DNA of 64,000 bases from Polytrichum commune (GCA_950295325.1 OX485804.1:16804001-16868000), one strand, 5' to 3'; counted from the first letter of the stretch, positions 13,550-25,799 are shown. The notes: generated by a model from the letters alone, not told the origin. Translations and numbers: made by a program.

Positions 13550-13580
13550 GGCTATAAATAGACATATGTCTATAAATAGC
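13550..13580 (+). promoter_or_regulatory. TATA-like box pair in the solo LTR
   Basis: CTATAAATAG occurs twice around a central ACATATGT, forming an inverted-symmetric block. TATAAATA is the canonical plant TATA box. In an LTR it would place transcription start about 30 bp downstream, near 13610. Function is inferred from the motif and position alone. Confidence 0.45.
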
Positions 13581-13746
13581 CTAAATCAAAAGTCTTTAAT
13601 CTAAATGCTAGAGATCTACCATCCTTGAGATGTACTAACTAGGTACATCTCGTTTGGTTGAAAGTTCATCCGCCCTCCATTCATTACCCTAATCCTAACA
13701 CGTGTCCTAATTCAAAATGTCTCTTCGATTCTCAGCCGTTCCAGAT

Positions 13747-13950
13747 GATGCTCCCCGTTCCCAACCTCTCGGTCGTTCCCGGTGCGCTCCCGGTGATGCT
13801 CCCCGTTCCCAAACCTTTTCGGTCGTTCCCGGTGCGATCCCGGTGATGCTCCCCGTTCCCAAGCCTTTTCGGTCGTTCTCAGTGCGCTCCCGGTGATGCT
13901 CCCCGTTCCCGGACCGCTCCCGGTTTGTTCCCAGCTCCCGGGCCGCACCC
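13747..13950 (+). repeat. GC-rich ~50-bp tandem repeat in the solo LTR
   Basis: The motif GATGCTCCCCGTTCCC recurs at 13747, 13795, 13845 and 13895, a period of 48-50 bp; degenerate CGTTCCCGG/GCTCCCGG units continue to about 13985. The GC content is far above that of the surrounding DNA. Long frames on both strands here (for example 13707-13970 minus) are by-products of the repeat. Confidence 0.85.
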
Positions 13951-15109
13951 GGCTTGTTCCCAGTTCCCAAGCCGCTCCCGGTGACGCGTGGCTATCTTTT
14001 GGTGCCGGCCCTAAGTCCCATCGAGTCTCGGTCACTTCGCCGTCTTTCTCTCCCATGCTCTTCTCCGGGCTCTCAGGCCCTCAGTTGTCAGTTTCTCTGT
14101 TCGCCAGACTCTCAATCTGCCTGCGGCCTCGTTGCCGCTCCCACTGCAACTGAGAGGATCTACACACTTGGCTTGTTGAATATCAAAAAATGCGTAGTTG
14201 CTATTTATATGATAGGATATGGTATCCTCTCCGATGCAACATATGAATACACAAGAACAACAAAAAGTACAGCTATAGAGAGTATGAAGCGGTTTGTAAG
14301 GGCTATTCATGCCTTCTATGAAACAAATACTTCAGACAATTTACATGAGAAGATTTGAAAAAATAAATGATAATTAACAAAGCAAGAGGTTGGCCATGTA
14401 TGTTTGTCTTAATAGATTTCATGCATTATCAATGGAGTGATTGTCTAGTAGCATGGAATGGACAATATTTATATAAAGATGGCAATATATCTATTATTTT
14501 AGAAACAATAACAAACCAATCTCTTTGAATTTGGCATGCATTTTTTGGAACTGGGGGGGCAACAACAATATCAATGTTCTACAAAGAAGTTCCTTAGTAA
14601 GAATTTTTTTTATTTAGAGAATATGACGATATATCTTTTGATGTAAACTCCCGACGTTATTCCAGATATGGTCTACTAGCATATGGCATATATCCAAAGT
14701 GGTCAGATTTGTGCAATCTATATAAGATCCACAAGGTGAAAAAAAAAAACACTTTGCCAGCAAACAAAAAGCCACCATAAAAGATGTGGAGAGGTTTTTT
14801 GGGGTGCTCAAAGTGAGATGGTCAATTCTACAACAACCAAGTCGTTTGTGAGGTCTGTGTGACATTGAGAATGTGATAATTGCATGTTACATCATGCATA
14901 ATATACCATAACCTATTAGTTGTTTTAAAGCCTATGCGTATTAAAAATACACATCAAAATCTTAGCTTTGAAGAGTATCTCCAAGGACAAGTTGAAATTC
15001 AAAACAAAGATTTGCATTTTCAATTGAAGAATGACTTCATAGAATCATTTATGGAATTTGAGGGGGAATTTATGATTTTTAGGTGTGTTCAAGGTGATTA
15101 GACTATGTT

Positions 15110-18100
15110 AGCAACCTATACATTATTAATATGTTATAATTCATTATATATTAATAGGTACTAATTATTATTCAATATTGGACTATAATGTGTTTGCATC
15201 TATTACATCCATATAAATAATAAGAACATGTGTATGAAGAACCTTGTCATAGCCAATACTCATGATGGCCTAAATAAAATGCAATAATTTGTTTTGGGAA
15301 TTGTAGTGTAGTTTTTGATTACAAACAAACCCAAGGAAACACTCAGGGAAGACTTAAAATGTGACTTGTATATCATCTAGGTGTCTAAGATAAACTTTAT
15401 TAAGGAAAACACAAGGTTATTTCACTTCATTTTGGATTAGGACGGACAATTGGTTTACAAGTAAGGGATAAAAACATTAAAAACCTCTCCATGTCAGTAC
15501 ATGCAATTATAATTGTCACTCACCTCACTCTAAGTTCCCAGACAATTGTCTGGCAGTGAGTTCATTTTAATTGGACCAAGTGCGGTGCACAAGCATAGGT
15601 ACAAGCATAGTCAATGGTCTTGCAAAAGTAACCTATTTTTGTCTCTTTACCAAAGCCAAGGGCACTTCGGCATAGTCCATAATCTTTCATTAATTAACTC
15701 CATTTAATGTAACCTAAATATGCAGTGCGGTAATCCTTTTAGGATGGTCAATCTTCTTTAATTAAATCTCATCTTAATTATACGGATCGTTTTTCACCTG
15801 TCTTGGCCTAGGTAATCATAACCTTTTTCCTCAAGGCAATTGTAGTAGGTTTTTGCTATGACTTTAAAACAACAAAACCCAGGGAACAAAGTCTCCAGGA
15901 AGACTGAGATAGTGTCTATAAGGGTTAATGTCACATTGGATTTAAGGATTATAATAACATCTTAGGGTCTTTCTTCCTTCATTACTTCTTAATTCCATTT
16001 ATTTCCCCACTCTTATGGTTCTTTTGTGCTTCCTCAGTAGTGAGTGACTCCGTCCTATAAAAAGGTAATTTTCTATCATTCTATGGTTTCGACCTATGTC
16101 AGTCGTGAAGCTCAACAGCTTGGCAAGTAGTCATTGGCAATTTGTCAGGACCGAAGTCCGGGGTAATGTCTTTTAGTAACCGCATCGTCTTAGAGCAACA
16201 TAATTCACAATTGCGGTAATTCAATCATTTTTAATTCCTTTTTAATTCAACTTACAACCATCATGCATGTCTTCACATAACTCAAGTCACCACCTTCATC
16301 TTCGATCATCTGGTGACTCATCTCAGGCAATCATCCACTTGTTAATATGAAATTCAATACATCAACAGGTAGGCTATATTCTTTCCTTAAGGCTTTAGTT
16401 TGTTTGAAACTAATAATGTCATGTGGTTGGTAAAGTCTTACTCCAATACGGTAATATCTCCTTCTCGGGAAGGTTATGTCTTGACAGCCTATGGCCTGCC
16501 TCTAATCCTTCCATGTCCACCGCTGGCTACTAGTCCAACTTTCTCTCTCTCTGAATCTCTCTCGGCTAATGGCCAGTAAAGTAACAGCACGTGCCTAGGC
16601 GATAGCCCCTCGCTTTGCTCTCTGTCTGCCTCTCTGTAACGGCTATTGCCTTCTCGGCTGGCTACTCAGCTCACTGAGAGTTCTCTCAACTCTTTCCCGA
16701 GACTATGGCTCTCGTCCTTCTTGGCTAATTGCCAGCATTCGCTGCTCTTGGCTAATCGCCCAAGACTAAGCTTATTGCCTACTCAGCCTCTCCGACTGAG
16801 TTCATCAACAACTTGCCTTCCTTTCGACAGGCTCCTATCTTTCGTCAACACCCCTTCAGGGTAAGTTTACTTTGCCACATCCTGACTTCCTCTCAGAATA
16901 TTGCCTCTCTTTGCTCACGCTTCACATACACTCAGACTCTTTCGGCTCTTCCTACGACTAAGCATCCTTCCGTCAATAGTCCTTCTACTCCTCTCCGCCA
17001 ACTCGCCCTTAACCAACTTTGACATATACCAGTGCAAACTGCTATCAGCCTATTTGCCTGATCTTGATATGACAATACTACGTCAGACTACTTGCCTCAC
17101 TGAGACAATGCTACTGACAGACTCGCTTCACAATTTCCACATTTCACACGCAGACAAACAATGTCACATTTCACTTCTTCTTCCGTAATAATTCAATCAA
17201 TGTTCTTGAATACTTTCAGTCTTTACTGTTTCAAAGCTCACAGACACTCTAACTTTGAGTGCTTCGACTCTCTGCCTATGGCCAATCCCTCCGAGCCTCT
17301 CGCTCTGGGATATAACTATGACGACACTCAATCACTGAGTGATACGCCTGCTAAGACTATTGCTAATTCTATGCTAAGCTTGAGACTATGTGTGATTTTG
17401 CAAAATGATAATAGCCCGTGGTTGCTGATGGCCGGCTCCTCCTTATAGGCGAAGGAGGTGACGAGTCGGTTAGTTGTCGTAACCGCTTCTGAACGACAAT
17501 CGCCCCCTTCATCGACCCCAGATGAAGTTCAACCGTCAATTGCCAAATGAAAGTCGTCAAAACAGGCTAATAGCCTTATTGGGACAGGCGATGGTCCAAA
17601 ATTGGTTTTACAGCAATAAGTCAAAACCACTTAATATGCGTGTTAACATATTCTCGCCTAATTCATAAACTCATCTTGTTTGTTTAAGGTTCCAATCCTG
17701 CACTCTTAGATCTTAAAACATTCAATTCACCAATTTATTTCATTTATCATTATTACAAATAATGCTTAAGCAATTCAATTCTTAAAGATGGTGAAATTCT
17801 AAGTTAGCCTTAATTCACTTAAGATTGCAATTAGTAATCAATACTTACCAACCACATAAGCGGCACGTCATTTTGTCTTCTCCGCATCTCGTTAACCTTT
17901 CGCAATCAATAATCCCGACATGTTGACGTTTCGTTTTCTATCAAAGGTTAGTATGGAACAGTTTCTCCATTTACACTACAAAGACCATAGTCTTGATCTC
18001 TGATTGATTGAATTATACTTTAGTATCCGGTGTCACGGCTCTCAATCATTTTCACATATTACAACGACACTACTTTCTTCACTCAAATTGATTTAGAGAA

Positions 18101-19200
18101 TTGAATCACATTCATGACATTTGATTTGTTGGTGCAATCAGCTTTAGAGGCAATTTAGGAAATATGTAAGTGTATCAATGGGCAAACTATAGCCTTATAG
18201 GCAAATTATGTCGTGTAATCAAACCAATTTGTAACATGTTTAAACAATTTCATGTTGTCATTCAATTCAATTAAAGGTTTTCACGTAAATCAACGACGAA
18301 CTCACTAAAAGAATTACATTCAAGATTAATTGCACGGAAATTACCAACTTAATAATGTTGGCTACATTCATTAATAAAGAAATCACACAATTTCAAAATA
18401 CGCGAATTGCAGTTTCAATTATGCACTAATACGAGTCAGACCATAGCCTTGGTTAAACACCCTTGCTTTCAAACCGCCACACCCGAGACTTAAATAAATA
18501 AATTGACTTTACTCAAAGACAATAAGTGCTCGTAAATTATCAGTTCAATGCTAGGACAATTTCACTTGATTTATTTAATCCCTTCCAACCTTAGACTATC
18601 AACTTATTCACGAAATTGATAATTTATTACAGTATAAGGCTAAGTTTGTTCAAGGCAAGGATTGACCTCGAATTAGTACAGGCATTAAGCAATTCGGATA
18701 ATTAATGACGACTAACTGCTGACAAATTACGCATACAAATCAACCTTAGGAATCACTCCTGTTTAACTTGCAAATTCACTCGTACTTAAAAAGACTCTCC
18801 GAAAATAAACAGAACCACATAGCTCCAGTACATTCCCCCGGGAGATAGTTTAATAAATTCACACGAAAGACAATAGACTCCGCATGTACCAATCACTCCC
18901 ATATGCTATAATATGTGCTTGACATTCAAGAGTAGTTAGAAAAATCACAATTTTAGAAGAGGTTCAACAACATCCATCACATGCTCTCAGCCTCTCACCT
19001 CTCGCCTACAAAAAGACTAGCCTCGCTCAACTTTTGAGAGAGTCTCTCTAACTTTTTCACCCTCCTATAGCTCTGAGAGCCAGTCGTGTCTCTGTAACTA
19101 CCTCGGTTGCCAACAAACTATAGTCCTTACTAATATTTTTTCTGATCTCACAAGACTATTGCCGTTTCCACTAGTCCTTTTAGGCAATATCTAGGTGAAT
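15110..19200. other. Unassigned 4-kb region, pyrimidine-biased middle
   Basis: No protein domain is recognisable. The middle (about 16480-17560) is rich in CT strings and in the words GGCTAAT, TATTGCC and TCGGCT, which keep its plus-strand frames open (16646-16864, 16901-17188, 17161-17448) without giving a protein I recognise. A motif near 16420 (CATGTGGTTGGTAAAG) has a partial inverted partner near 17850. An LTR-type or other non-coding element is plausible. I found no target duplication. Confidence 0.3.
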
Positions 19201-19469
19201 AAATACTTTGTTTCCATTTTTTTTAGAAAATGAACCAGAAAATTCAAAATTTACTACTACAAGATTCACATAAATCTTGTTTTTTTTTCTTTCTAATAGG
19301 TATATATTTTAGAAAGGTTTTTAATCTAACCTATAGGCATGTAGAGACATAAACATGTGATCATAATAAGCTTTTATAATAACATATGAAAAATGTTCTT
19401 TAGAATGAAAAGAGATAAGGTGGACCTACTTAAATCAAACACAACAATAACCTACATACCTATAGTCGA

Positions 19470-19680
19470 GTGGTTTGTGGTTCAGTAATGGAATATTGTC
19501 ATGGAAATGTGGACTGAAAAGCACTTAGTAAGTAACAATAATAGCAACATTGTAAATGCATAATGCCCAAAAATGTTAGTTTGACATTTAGTTTTAGTGA
19601 CACTACATGGATTGTTTATAATTAGTATTGACTCTTGTGCAAAACAAATGGAATCGATGACACTAATGATCAATGCTTTT
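19470..19680 (+). repeat. CACTA-like MITE (CTM family), diverged fragment
   Basis: Shares GGAATATTGTCATGG, AAGCACTTAGTAAGT, GCAACATTGTAAAT, the GACACTACA block and TTATAATTAGTATTGA, in that order, with the better copies at 48350-48728 and 63310-63697. The left terminus is missing. Confidence 0.65.
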
Positions 19681-20094
19681 ATTACAAATACTTAGGCTTA
19701 TACTTATAAATTTACAGATGAAATGGATCATATAATAAATTTAAATATTTCAAAGATGAATATGAACTACATTTATACTATTTAAAATATAAAATAATAA
19801 GTAATAAGTAATATATAATTATCTTAATATTTTATTTAAGTATTTGCTTATATATAGTTTTTGGTTATATATTACCCAATTATCTAATTTTCTGGTTATA
19901 TAATTAATTATATAAAACATGATTATCTAAGTAATATGCATATAAACAACTAATTTACGAAATGATAAATGACACGAGGGTGGGTGGCAAGTCCTAGTCG
20001 AGTCGAGTCAAGTAAAGTGGGGAGAATGACTAGAAAGCCAACTTAAGTACTTTACCCATATCGCATAAAGTGGTTTAGGGATGCATGGATGAGT

Positions 20095-20194
20095 GGGTGG
20101 CTTACTTGCATCTACTTTTGCATCCCGGATGGAGGCCACTTTCTGTTCCCGGATCCGGATGTAGGTGCAGATGCAAGAAGTCACTAGGTTTGCT
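20095..20194. repeat. ~100-bp hairpin repeat (small MITE)
   Basis: Imperfect inverted arms: ACTTGCATCTACTTTTGCAT on the left and GTAGGTGCAGATGCAAGAAG on the right. The right arm recurs at 9430-9500. It lies 10 bp left of the Harbinger-like MITE at 20204-20623. Confidence 0.5.
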
Positions 20195-20203
20195 TTAAGG
20201 TTA

Positions 20204-20623
20204 AGGTAGAAATACCATAACCCGTTAACCACCCTCTAGCCGTGCACTAGACCGCTATCATAATGGTGAAGTGCCATTTCTAAAACCGATCATGGCTCAG
20301 CGGCAACTTCAATGCGTGTACACTTAGTGTAGCCAAGGGGAGTCAAGTGTTAATGTACTCATGAGGTAACCGATTTAGGCGATGTTATGTATGGAAATGC
20401 GGATTACCGTGTTCGGTGTAGGGAGAATCTAGTGAATGAGTAGGGGTTTGGACAACTTTCCACTTTGAAAAATTGTAGCATTTTTTGTACATGGCAGAAA
20501 ATTATGAAACAACTTGCATTCTTCATGAATCCTTCTCGTCTATCTTAAGAAATTTATCTCATGATTGTCAGACCAGATCTTGAATGCGAATCACCTTATT
20601 TTCATGGGTTATGGTATTTCTAC
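20204..20623. mobile_element. Harbinger-like (Tourist-type) MITE, copy A
   Basis: A 420-bp element starting AGGTAGAAATACCATAACC and ending in the complement (GGTTATGGTATTTCTAC). TTA flanks both sides (20201-20203 and 20624-20626), the target duplication favoured by PIF/Harbinger. It is closely similar along its whole length to 35833-36257. It has no coding capacity; a Harbinger-type transposase would mobilise it. Whether the decayed transposase at 11830-15100 belonged to the same family is unknown. Confidence 0.8.
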
Positions 20624-20910
20624 TTAGTTGCAACAAAGCGTTAATTTACCAATTGAAAAAGTTTGGCAACATGACAAACTTGGATGTGATATAAAGCTGG
20701 GTTTGCGTGTTGTTCCCGTGATTCATAGGGTCACATAGGGCTTTTACATGTTGGAAGGAGTGATTTGGTCAAGTCCGCTACCTTTTGTCATATCACTAAA
20801 GTCGACTATGAATATGACTCCCTCAATAATCAATGAGTACTGTCACGGGGTAGCTAGCTCTCTTGAAATTTGCTTCTCTTTCTCCCAAAACGTGTGTGTC
20901 AATTGTACAT

Positions 20911-21306
20911 ATGCAGTACACAAAGTAATATATTCATTGTCACCGATTATACAATTTCTCTTGCCAAGCCATCCGTGTAGTGTCACTAACACTACATGTA
21001 AACCTAACATTCTTTGTCATTTAGGCTTGTAAATTTGTTGGGATTATAGAACTACAACGCTGCAATTACTTTCACTTATTAAGTGATTTTGCCATCCAAA
21101 TTTCAATCATTCATGATAATATTTCATTACATAAATGTTAGGATGTAGAATATATCAACTTCGTTTCAATGATTGGCATGGATTTCATCCAGTTTTCAAT
21201 CATCCATGACAATACTTGTAAAGCTCTTCATAAGAGGCGTCATCGGAAAAGTTACCACAATGACATAAAATACCATATGACACTAAATACAATATCTAGT
21301 GTAGTT
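20911..21306 (-). mobile_element. CACTA-like MITE (CTM family), inverted copy
   Basis: Reverse-orientation relative of 48350-48728. Its right end reads CCATATGACACTAAATAC followed by ATCTAGTGTAGT, the complement of the family's left end. Internally it has AATCATTCATGATAATATTT and a duplicated AATCATCCATGACAAT block, and its left end carries ATATTCATTGTCACCG. Part of the interior is rearranged or duplicated relative to other copies. Confidence 0.65.
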
Positions 21307-21884
21307 ATTGCCACCATGATTCCAAAAAAATTAGCGATGGTAATAGATTTTTTTTTTTTTTTTTTTTTGACTTGCACCATCATGTATGTAAATGGGTACA
21401 ACATAAAGCTTGACTTAAGCACTGATTTTTGAGTTTACATGAATTCATAACATCACTAAGCACTAAGTGCTGCACCCTTGTTTTGAAAATTTTGTAAAGA
21501 TCAGTCCCCCAATGTTGGGCCACCCTTATAGAATGATCAATACTTAGCTTGAGTATGATTCACTTTACAAGGGACATTGGCATCTAGGCCTAGTACTCCT
21601 CCTTTGGTAACATGACTCATTAATAAATAAAAATCTCAAGGGAAACATCTAACCATTTAGTTTGCGAGGGCTCACACGATGCTTGCCTACCGGTTGGCCA
21701 TGTCATATTTGCAACTAACTAATCGGACCAAGAATAACTATGGATTCATCTCACCTCTTTAGAAGGGTACATAGACATAGATTTAGTAATTGTATTGATT
21801 ATTATAATGTTATGCAATTGTATTGGTAAGTCTTATGATAAAAATGGTAGAGATTAGATTCATACATGGTTAGCATTTCTTTCT

Positions 21885-22045
21885 ATCATAACATTATTCA
21901 ACTCCATAACAATGTTTTGTGGAACTAATAGTATTCCACAAAACATTCTCCACATTCAGATTGAATGTGAGGAATATTTTGGAATATTCTATGAAATATT
22001 ATTAGTCCCATAGAACACTATTATGGAGTTGAATAATGTTATGAT
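21885..22045. mobile_element. 161-bp hairpin MITE with perfect 25-bp ends
   Basis: The first and last 25 bases are perfect inverted repeats (start ATCATAACATTATTCAACTC, end complementary). The interior also pairs imperfectly nearly to the centre, where ACATTCAGATTGAATGT forms the loop region. A transcript would fold into one long stem, so it resembles both a MITE and a microRNA-precursor-like hairpin. No target duplication is clear. Confidence 0.75.
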
Positions 22046-22131
22046 GGCATGTACAATACATGTATAATATTTCAACCACAATATTCTCAAAATATGCTAA
22101 TCTTTAATGTTGCCCTCATATGCTTCTAGTA

Positions 22132-22631
22132 AATGCCACTTCACACACGAGCCAAGAGCCGTGACCATGGAATAGTGAGAGCCCAATAGAAAGTGTCCAA
22201 AGGCTGTTCCAAGGCACTTCCAATTACGTAGTGTGGTCATGGACCCTCAAGTGTATTGTGAAGTCATATGTGACCAAGTTCTCAACCAAATGCTATTTCA
22301 ATGAATTTTTATTCATGCGGGTCTTCACACATGATAAAACATGATAAATCAATGATTATGAACGTTTAGAATGCCACGGTCTCTTGGTTTTGTGTTGAGC
22401 CTATCTCCAAGAGGTGGTTTTTGAAAATAGTCCAAGTGACCATGAAACATGATCCATTTGATGCCATGTAGGAATCCATGTGGACTTTACATCCATCTTG
22501 CATTCACATACTCCGTTGGTCCCTCAAGCGTAGTGTGAAGCGAACTTGGACCGGCTCTGCCTTTTCCAATAGTGAGAGTGCTTGAAGTGTAATGGTCACG
22601 GGCCCTCAGTCTCGTGTGTGAAGTGGCCCTA
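22132..22631. mobile_element. TIR element, CTTCACACACGAG family, copy A
   Basis: A ~500-bp non-autonomous element with inverted ends built on GCCACTTCACACACGAG (right end complement CTCGTGTGTGAAGTGGC, then CCTA). It is similar throughout to 36521-37024, and the reverse complement of its pieces forms the array at 53629-54502. The AGGGCC start resembles hAT termini, but the flanks give no clean 8-bp target duplication, so superfamily assignment is tentative. Confidence 0.7.
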
Positions 22632-22999
22632 AGTTTTGCACCCTCGGTCCCCGTTAAATAGAACTGTGCATTTATTGATGGTACAAATTATGATACTCCC
22701 AAATGTATTGCTAAAAAATATTTCTGATTATTTATCTTGTCCAATTTGTCATTAAAAAAAATAAAATTCCTAGTCATACCTGTGTATGATGCAAAATTTG
22801 AAATTTCATCAAGTTGCTTAAATAAGATATCCCATGCCTAAGGAGAAGATCAACCATCACACGTAGGATATTATAAGGTAGACATCTTGGCTCGATTGGA
22901 AGTGTATTCCTTTGGTTCACGAGGAGTATGCCAAAGTAAGGTACCATTTTGAAAAGCCATTTAAAAAGAACTTGCGGCATGCCATAAAGCCGAAAGTGT

Positions 23000-23267
23000 A
23001 TTGTTTGGAATTGGAAGCGGCAACGTAGTTAAGTAGCTCAGTGCATTGGTGGGTACTTGGTGGTCTGGGGGTTGTCCTTGACAAGTGGGGCAGGGGTGGT
23101 CCAATGGGTTGTTTGTGATGGGGGTTTTTGGTTGTTACTTTTTACTTTTGCATCAGAGGGGCCCTGCCTCCCCTCGATGTGGGCGCATTTTCTTGGTTCT
23201 CAATTCACTTGGCATTGGTTTTGTTGGCTTCCTGTCTCAAAAAAAGAAAGAAAGAAAGAAAGAAAGA
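23000..23267 (+). mobile_element. Retroposon with A-rich tail and 14-bp TSD
   Basis: Flanked by AAAGCCGAAAGTGT on both sides (22986-22999 and 23268-23281). The body ends in GGCTTCCTGTCTC followed by an A-rich tail of (GAAA) units. The 5' part contains TAGCTCAGTGCATTGGTGGG, reminiscent of a Pol III A box, but no clear B box. The body is related to 33584-34000; the last ~20 bp before the tail is also shared with the SINE at 40341-40525. It is either a SINE variant or a 5'-truncated LINE whose 3' end the SINE shares. Confidence 0.8.
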
Positions 23268-23289
23268 AAAGCCGAAAGTGTTGATATAA

Positions 23290-25400
23290 GATAAACATGT
23301 CTTGAATGCTTAATTTTGTTGTTTGTCATGATTCTTGACCCATATTTTAGATTGAATTTTTTTCCTGGATCCGCGAATGTGATATGAGGTTTTAGCAACC
23401 TTCCACAATACTATTTGATGTTTGGAAGTAGAAATTGTCAAAGGCATACAACGATCATGTAGGCTCCTCCAATTATGTTGATTATTAGACCCATAATAAT
23501 TAACAAAGTTTGAGCATGTTGTCCAATCTCTGCTAAACACACGTCTTTTTGGTATTTGTCCTTAGATCCACACCTAACCACTCAAGGTGCAAGCATGGTC
23601 AAGTGTACCAAAAAAATACTCTGGTATACTAAAACCATAAGATTTTTGGTCAAACGCTTGAAAGTAGTAGCAAAGTGTTGTTTAAATTGGGGATTTTTTC
23701 ATGGCGACCCTTATTGTTGTGTTAAACACTTGGATGTAGAATATCAAGATGAGATCTTCACAACTTATCATTAAAAGTGATGCTCAAAAGCAAATGGCCA
23801 AATCTAGTTTTGGATGTAAATTACATGACCTTAAATATTCTAAAGTTCGACTTTATTTCATATCTCAAGTTGGATTTTATTATAAACTTGAGGCCACCAT
23901 TACAAATATTTCTAAAAAACATCAATCTAATGTATTTTAATCAAATTTATAACAAATTTGAGACAATTAGTTATTCGATATCACCTACTTGCACTCCACT
24001 TAGACCATCTTCTAAAATATGTAGGCTTTTCTTGAGGTTTTTTTTTTGTCATCATAAATTTCTTGGCTTCGTAGATTAATGTGTTTTAAATTTTTTTATG
24101 ATTTTTTCCTTCACAAAATTCAAAATTGGTATATGGGTTTGAATCACTTTCACTTAAACCTATGCAGAATTCAGGATTTGTCCAAGTGACCGTGCTTGCA
24201 CCCCTCATCACTCAAATATAGGTGATTGATTAAGGTTAGTGATTGAATTAGGCACATTTACCTTAGATATATCAGTTCAATGGTGTTCATTTGGTTGGAA
24301 TTGAACAAATTTTCTCAGTCATAAGCCACTCTTAGTTGAATACCTTAGTACCTAATTACATGAGATGGGCATGAGGTCTAGGAGCCAATCCACTGCCATT
24401 TTACAAAGGGAATTTTGGCCTAGAAAATATGTAGTATGGTAATGACATTCCATTTCTAATCATGTAAAACACACTATTCAAACACCTAATTTAATTATGA
24501 ATCTTACCCCAAAGTGACGTCACCCCATATAAAAAATATTGTCTTAAAATCAAACATGATTTGAACATAAGATTCACATAATTTTTGGAATTATTACCTA
24601 TGATAATCCACACTTTGAAACTCATAGGTTGCTTAGATCATTGTTGTTTGGATCAAACAACATGATACTTGATGATCAAATTAGAATCCTCTTTCAATTA
24701 CCAACAAGACACAACATTCATTTAGGAGGCAATCTAATAATACCAATAACTATACCCACAATATGCTTAAAGTGATGATTATATGTGATGCAATTTCCAT
24801 AGATTGGACAAAACATGACAAATGGTGTTTTTAACAACTTTACCTACAATGTATCTTTATTCACCAAGTTTTATCCAATTTACCACATGTGTTCCCTATG
24901 TGGGAAATTACCCAAAGTTCTTTGCATCACTATAACCTAATATAAAGACATGCATACACCAAACAAAGAGTACGGCTCTATCCTACACACAAATGATTTG
25001 GCCTCGTCTCCCTCTCACCAATCTAGAGCTGTAACTTAATAGGAGGTAATCACAATCGACAAATCCTATGGCATGTTGCCCATTTCCTAGTCTAATTTGT
25101 CCACTTCACCACACATTTCCCTAGGTGATAAATTGCCCAAAGTTGATGATCATTGATTATATCTCATGCAGAGAAGTTTGTACGACTAACGTAAAGGTGC
25201 CTCATTCAATTACTCATCTTCATCAAACATCTATATGTGGATGGTGGGTGGTTACATAAGGTCCATCTAAGAATTGACACCATAAAGGCATGTGCTCAAA
25301 ATACATTGGACTATGTACATCGTGCTCAGATTTTGTTAACAATTCTAAGCTCATTAATAATCAACATAATATGGAACTTCTACTTGATCGTTTCATGGTT
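23290..25400. other. Unassigned intergenic DNA
   Basis: No recognisable gene. Short frames at 23556-23774 and 23777-24079 show no known domain. Near 24840-25150 a block with GTGTTCCCTATGTGGGAAAT and a later CATTTCCCTAGGTGATAAAT, each followed by TGCCCAAAGTT or ACCCAAAGTT, suggests an old local duplication of about 250 bp. Confidence 0.4.
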
Positions 25401-25799
25401 CCAACGCTTTGAACTTCAAGAATTAACAACAGCAACATGGAAGGTCATAAATTCCATTATATTAGATCGTTACTAATACTGATCTCATAACATATCTGTT
25501 CATGGTTCCAAGTTGAGAATCATGACGAATTCACATATCTGAAATCCAAGTCGAGAATCATGGCAAACAACAAAAACTACACATTGTAGACATTCACCTC
25601 AAAAGCATCGCCCGAATAATGATCGACGAGGAAAAGTAATTGCGCAAAGTTCCCTCAATGTGAAATCTAAAAGTGAAGCGAGGCTTCACCAGTTCACTAC
25701 TGTCAGTAGTACTTATAGACTTGACATCTCCACATGAAGCTCCATTCTGCAAACAGCTCGCCAGCCTTAGTAATTGTCGCCTCTTATCGCATCAGTCAC

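Larger units (their letters stand above)
12059..14164. mobile_element. Probable solo LTR (2.1 kb) inserted in the transposase gene
   Basis: The insertion starts TGTCGAGG, ends GATCTACA, and is flanked by CACTT on both sides (12054-12058 and 14165-14169). TG...CA ends with a 5-bp target duplication are the hallmark of LTR retrotransposons. No gag-pol frame lies inside, and no second LTR was found. A TATA-like GGCTATAAATAG near 13550 sits where an LTR promoter could be. The length is compatible with the long LTRs of some Ty3/gypsy lineages, although a complete small non-autonomous element is also possible. It is younger than the transposase gene it splits. Confidence 0.72.
11830..15100 (+). pseudogene. 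PIF/Harbinger transposase (DDE nuclease), interrupted and decayed
   Basis: Two parts. Part 1 (11830-12053) reads KWGGPMPGRLTYRKR, DNSVYDDV, FRTRFQMSRQLF and DSYFVEKTDATGT, the N-terminal region of plant Harbinger transposases. Part 2 (14170-15100) resumes with LGLLNIKKCVVAIYMIGYG, STAIESMKRFVRAI, then in shifted frames RGWPCMFVLIDFMHYQW, AWNGQYLYKDG, ISIILETI and IWHAFFGTGG, GLLAYGIYPKW, and at the end SFEEYLQGQVEIQNKDLHF. The first catalytic Asp of the DDE domain (LIDFMH) is visible; the usual N-D-I motif of the second Asp is lost (the site reads ATTISMF). Multiple frameshifts and stops show it is dead. Between the parts sits the insertion at 12059-14164; removing it joins two halves of one codon series (ACA CTT GGC). 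Confidence 0.85.

Noticed and set aside
13707-14056. Long minus-strand frames of 87 and 114 codons
   Set aside because: They are low-complexity readings of the GC-rich 50-bp repeat and appear in several frames at once.
12059-14164. Insertion in the transposase considered as an intron
   Set aside because: The ends are TG...CA with 5-bp direct repeats rather than GT...AG, and it holds tandem repeats and a TATA box. An LTR insertion explains it better.
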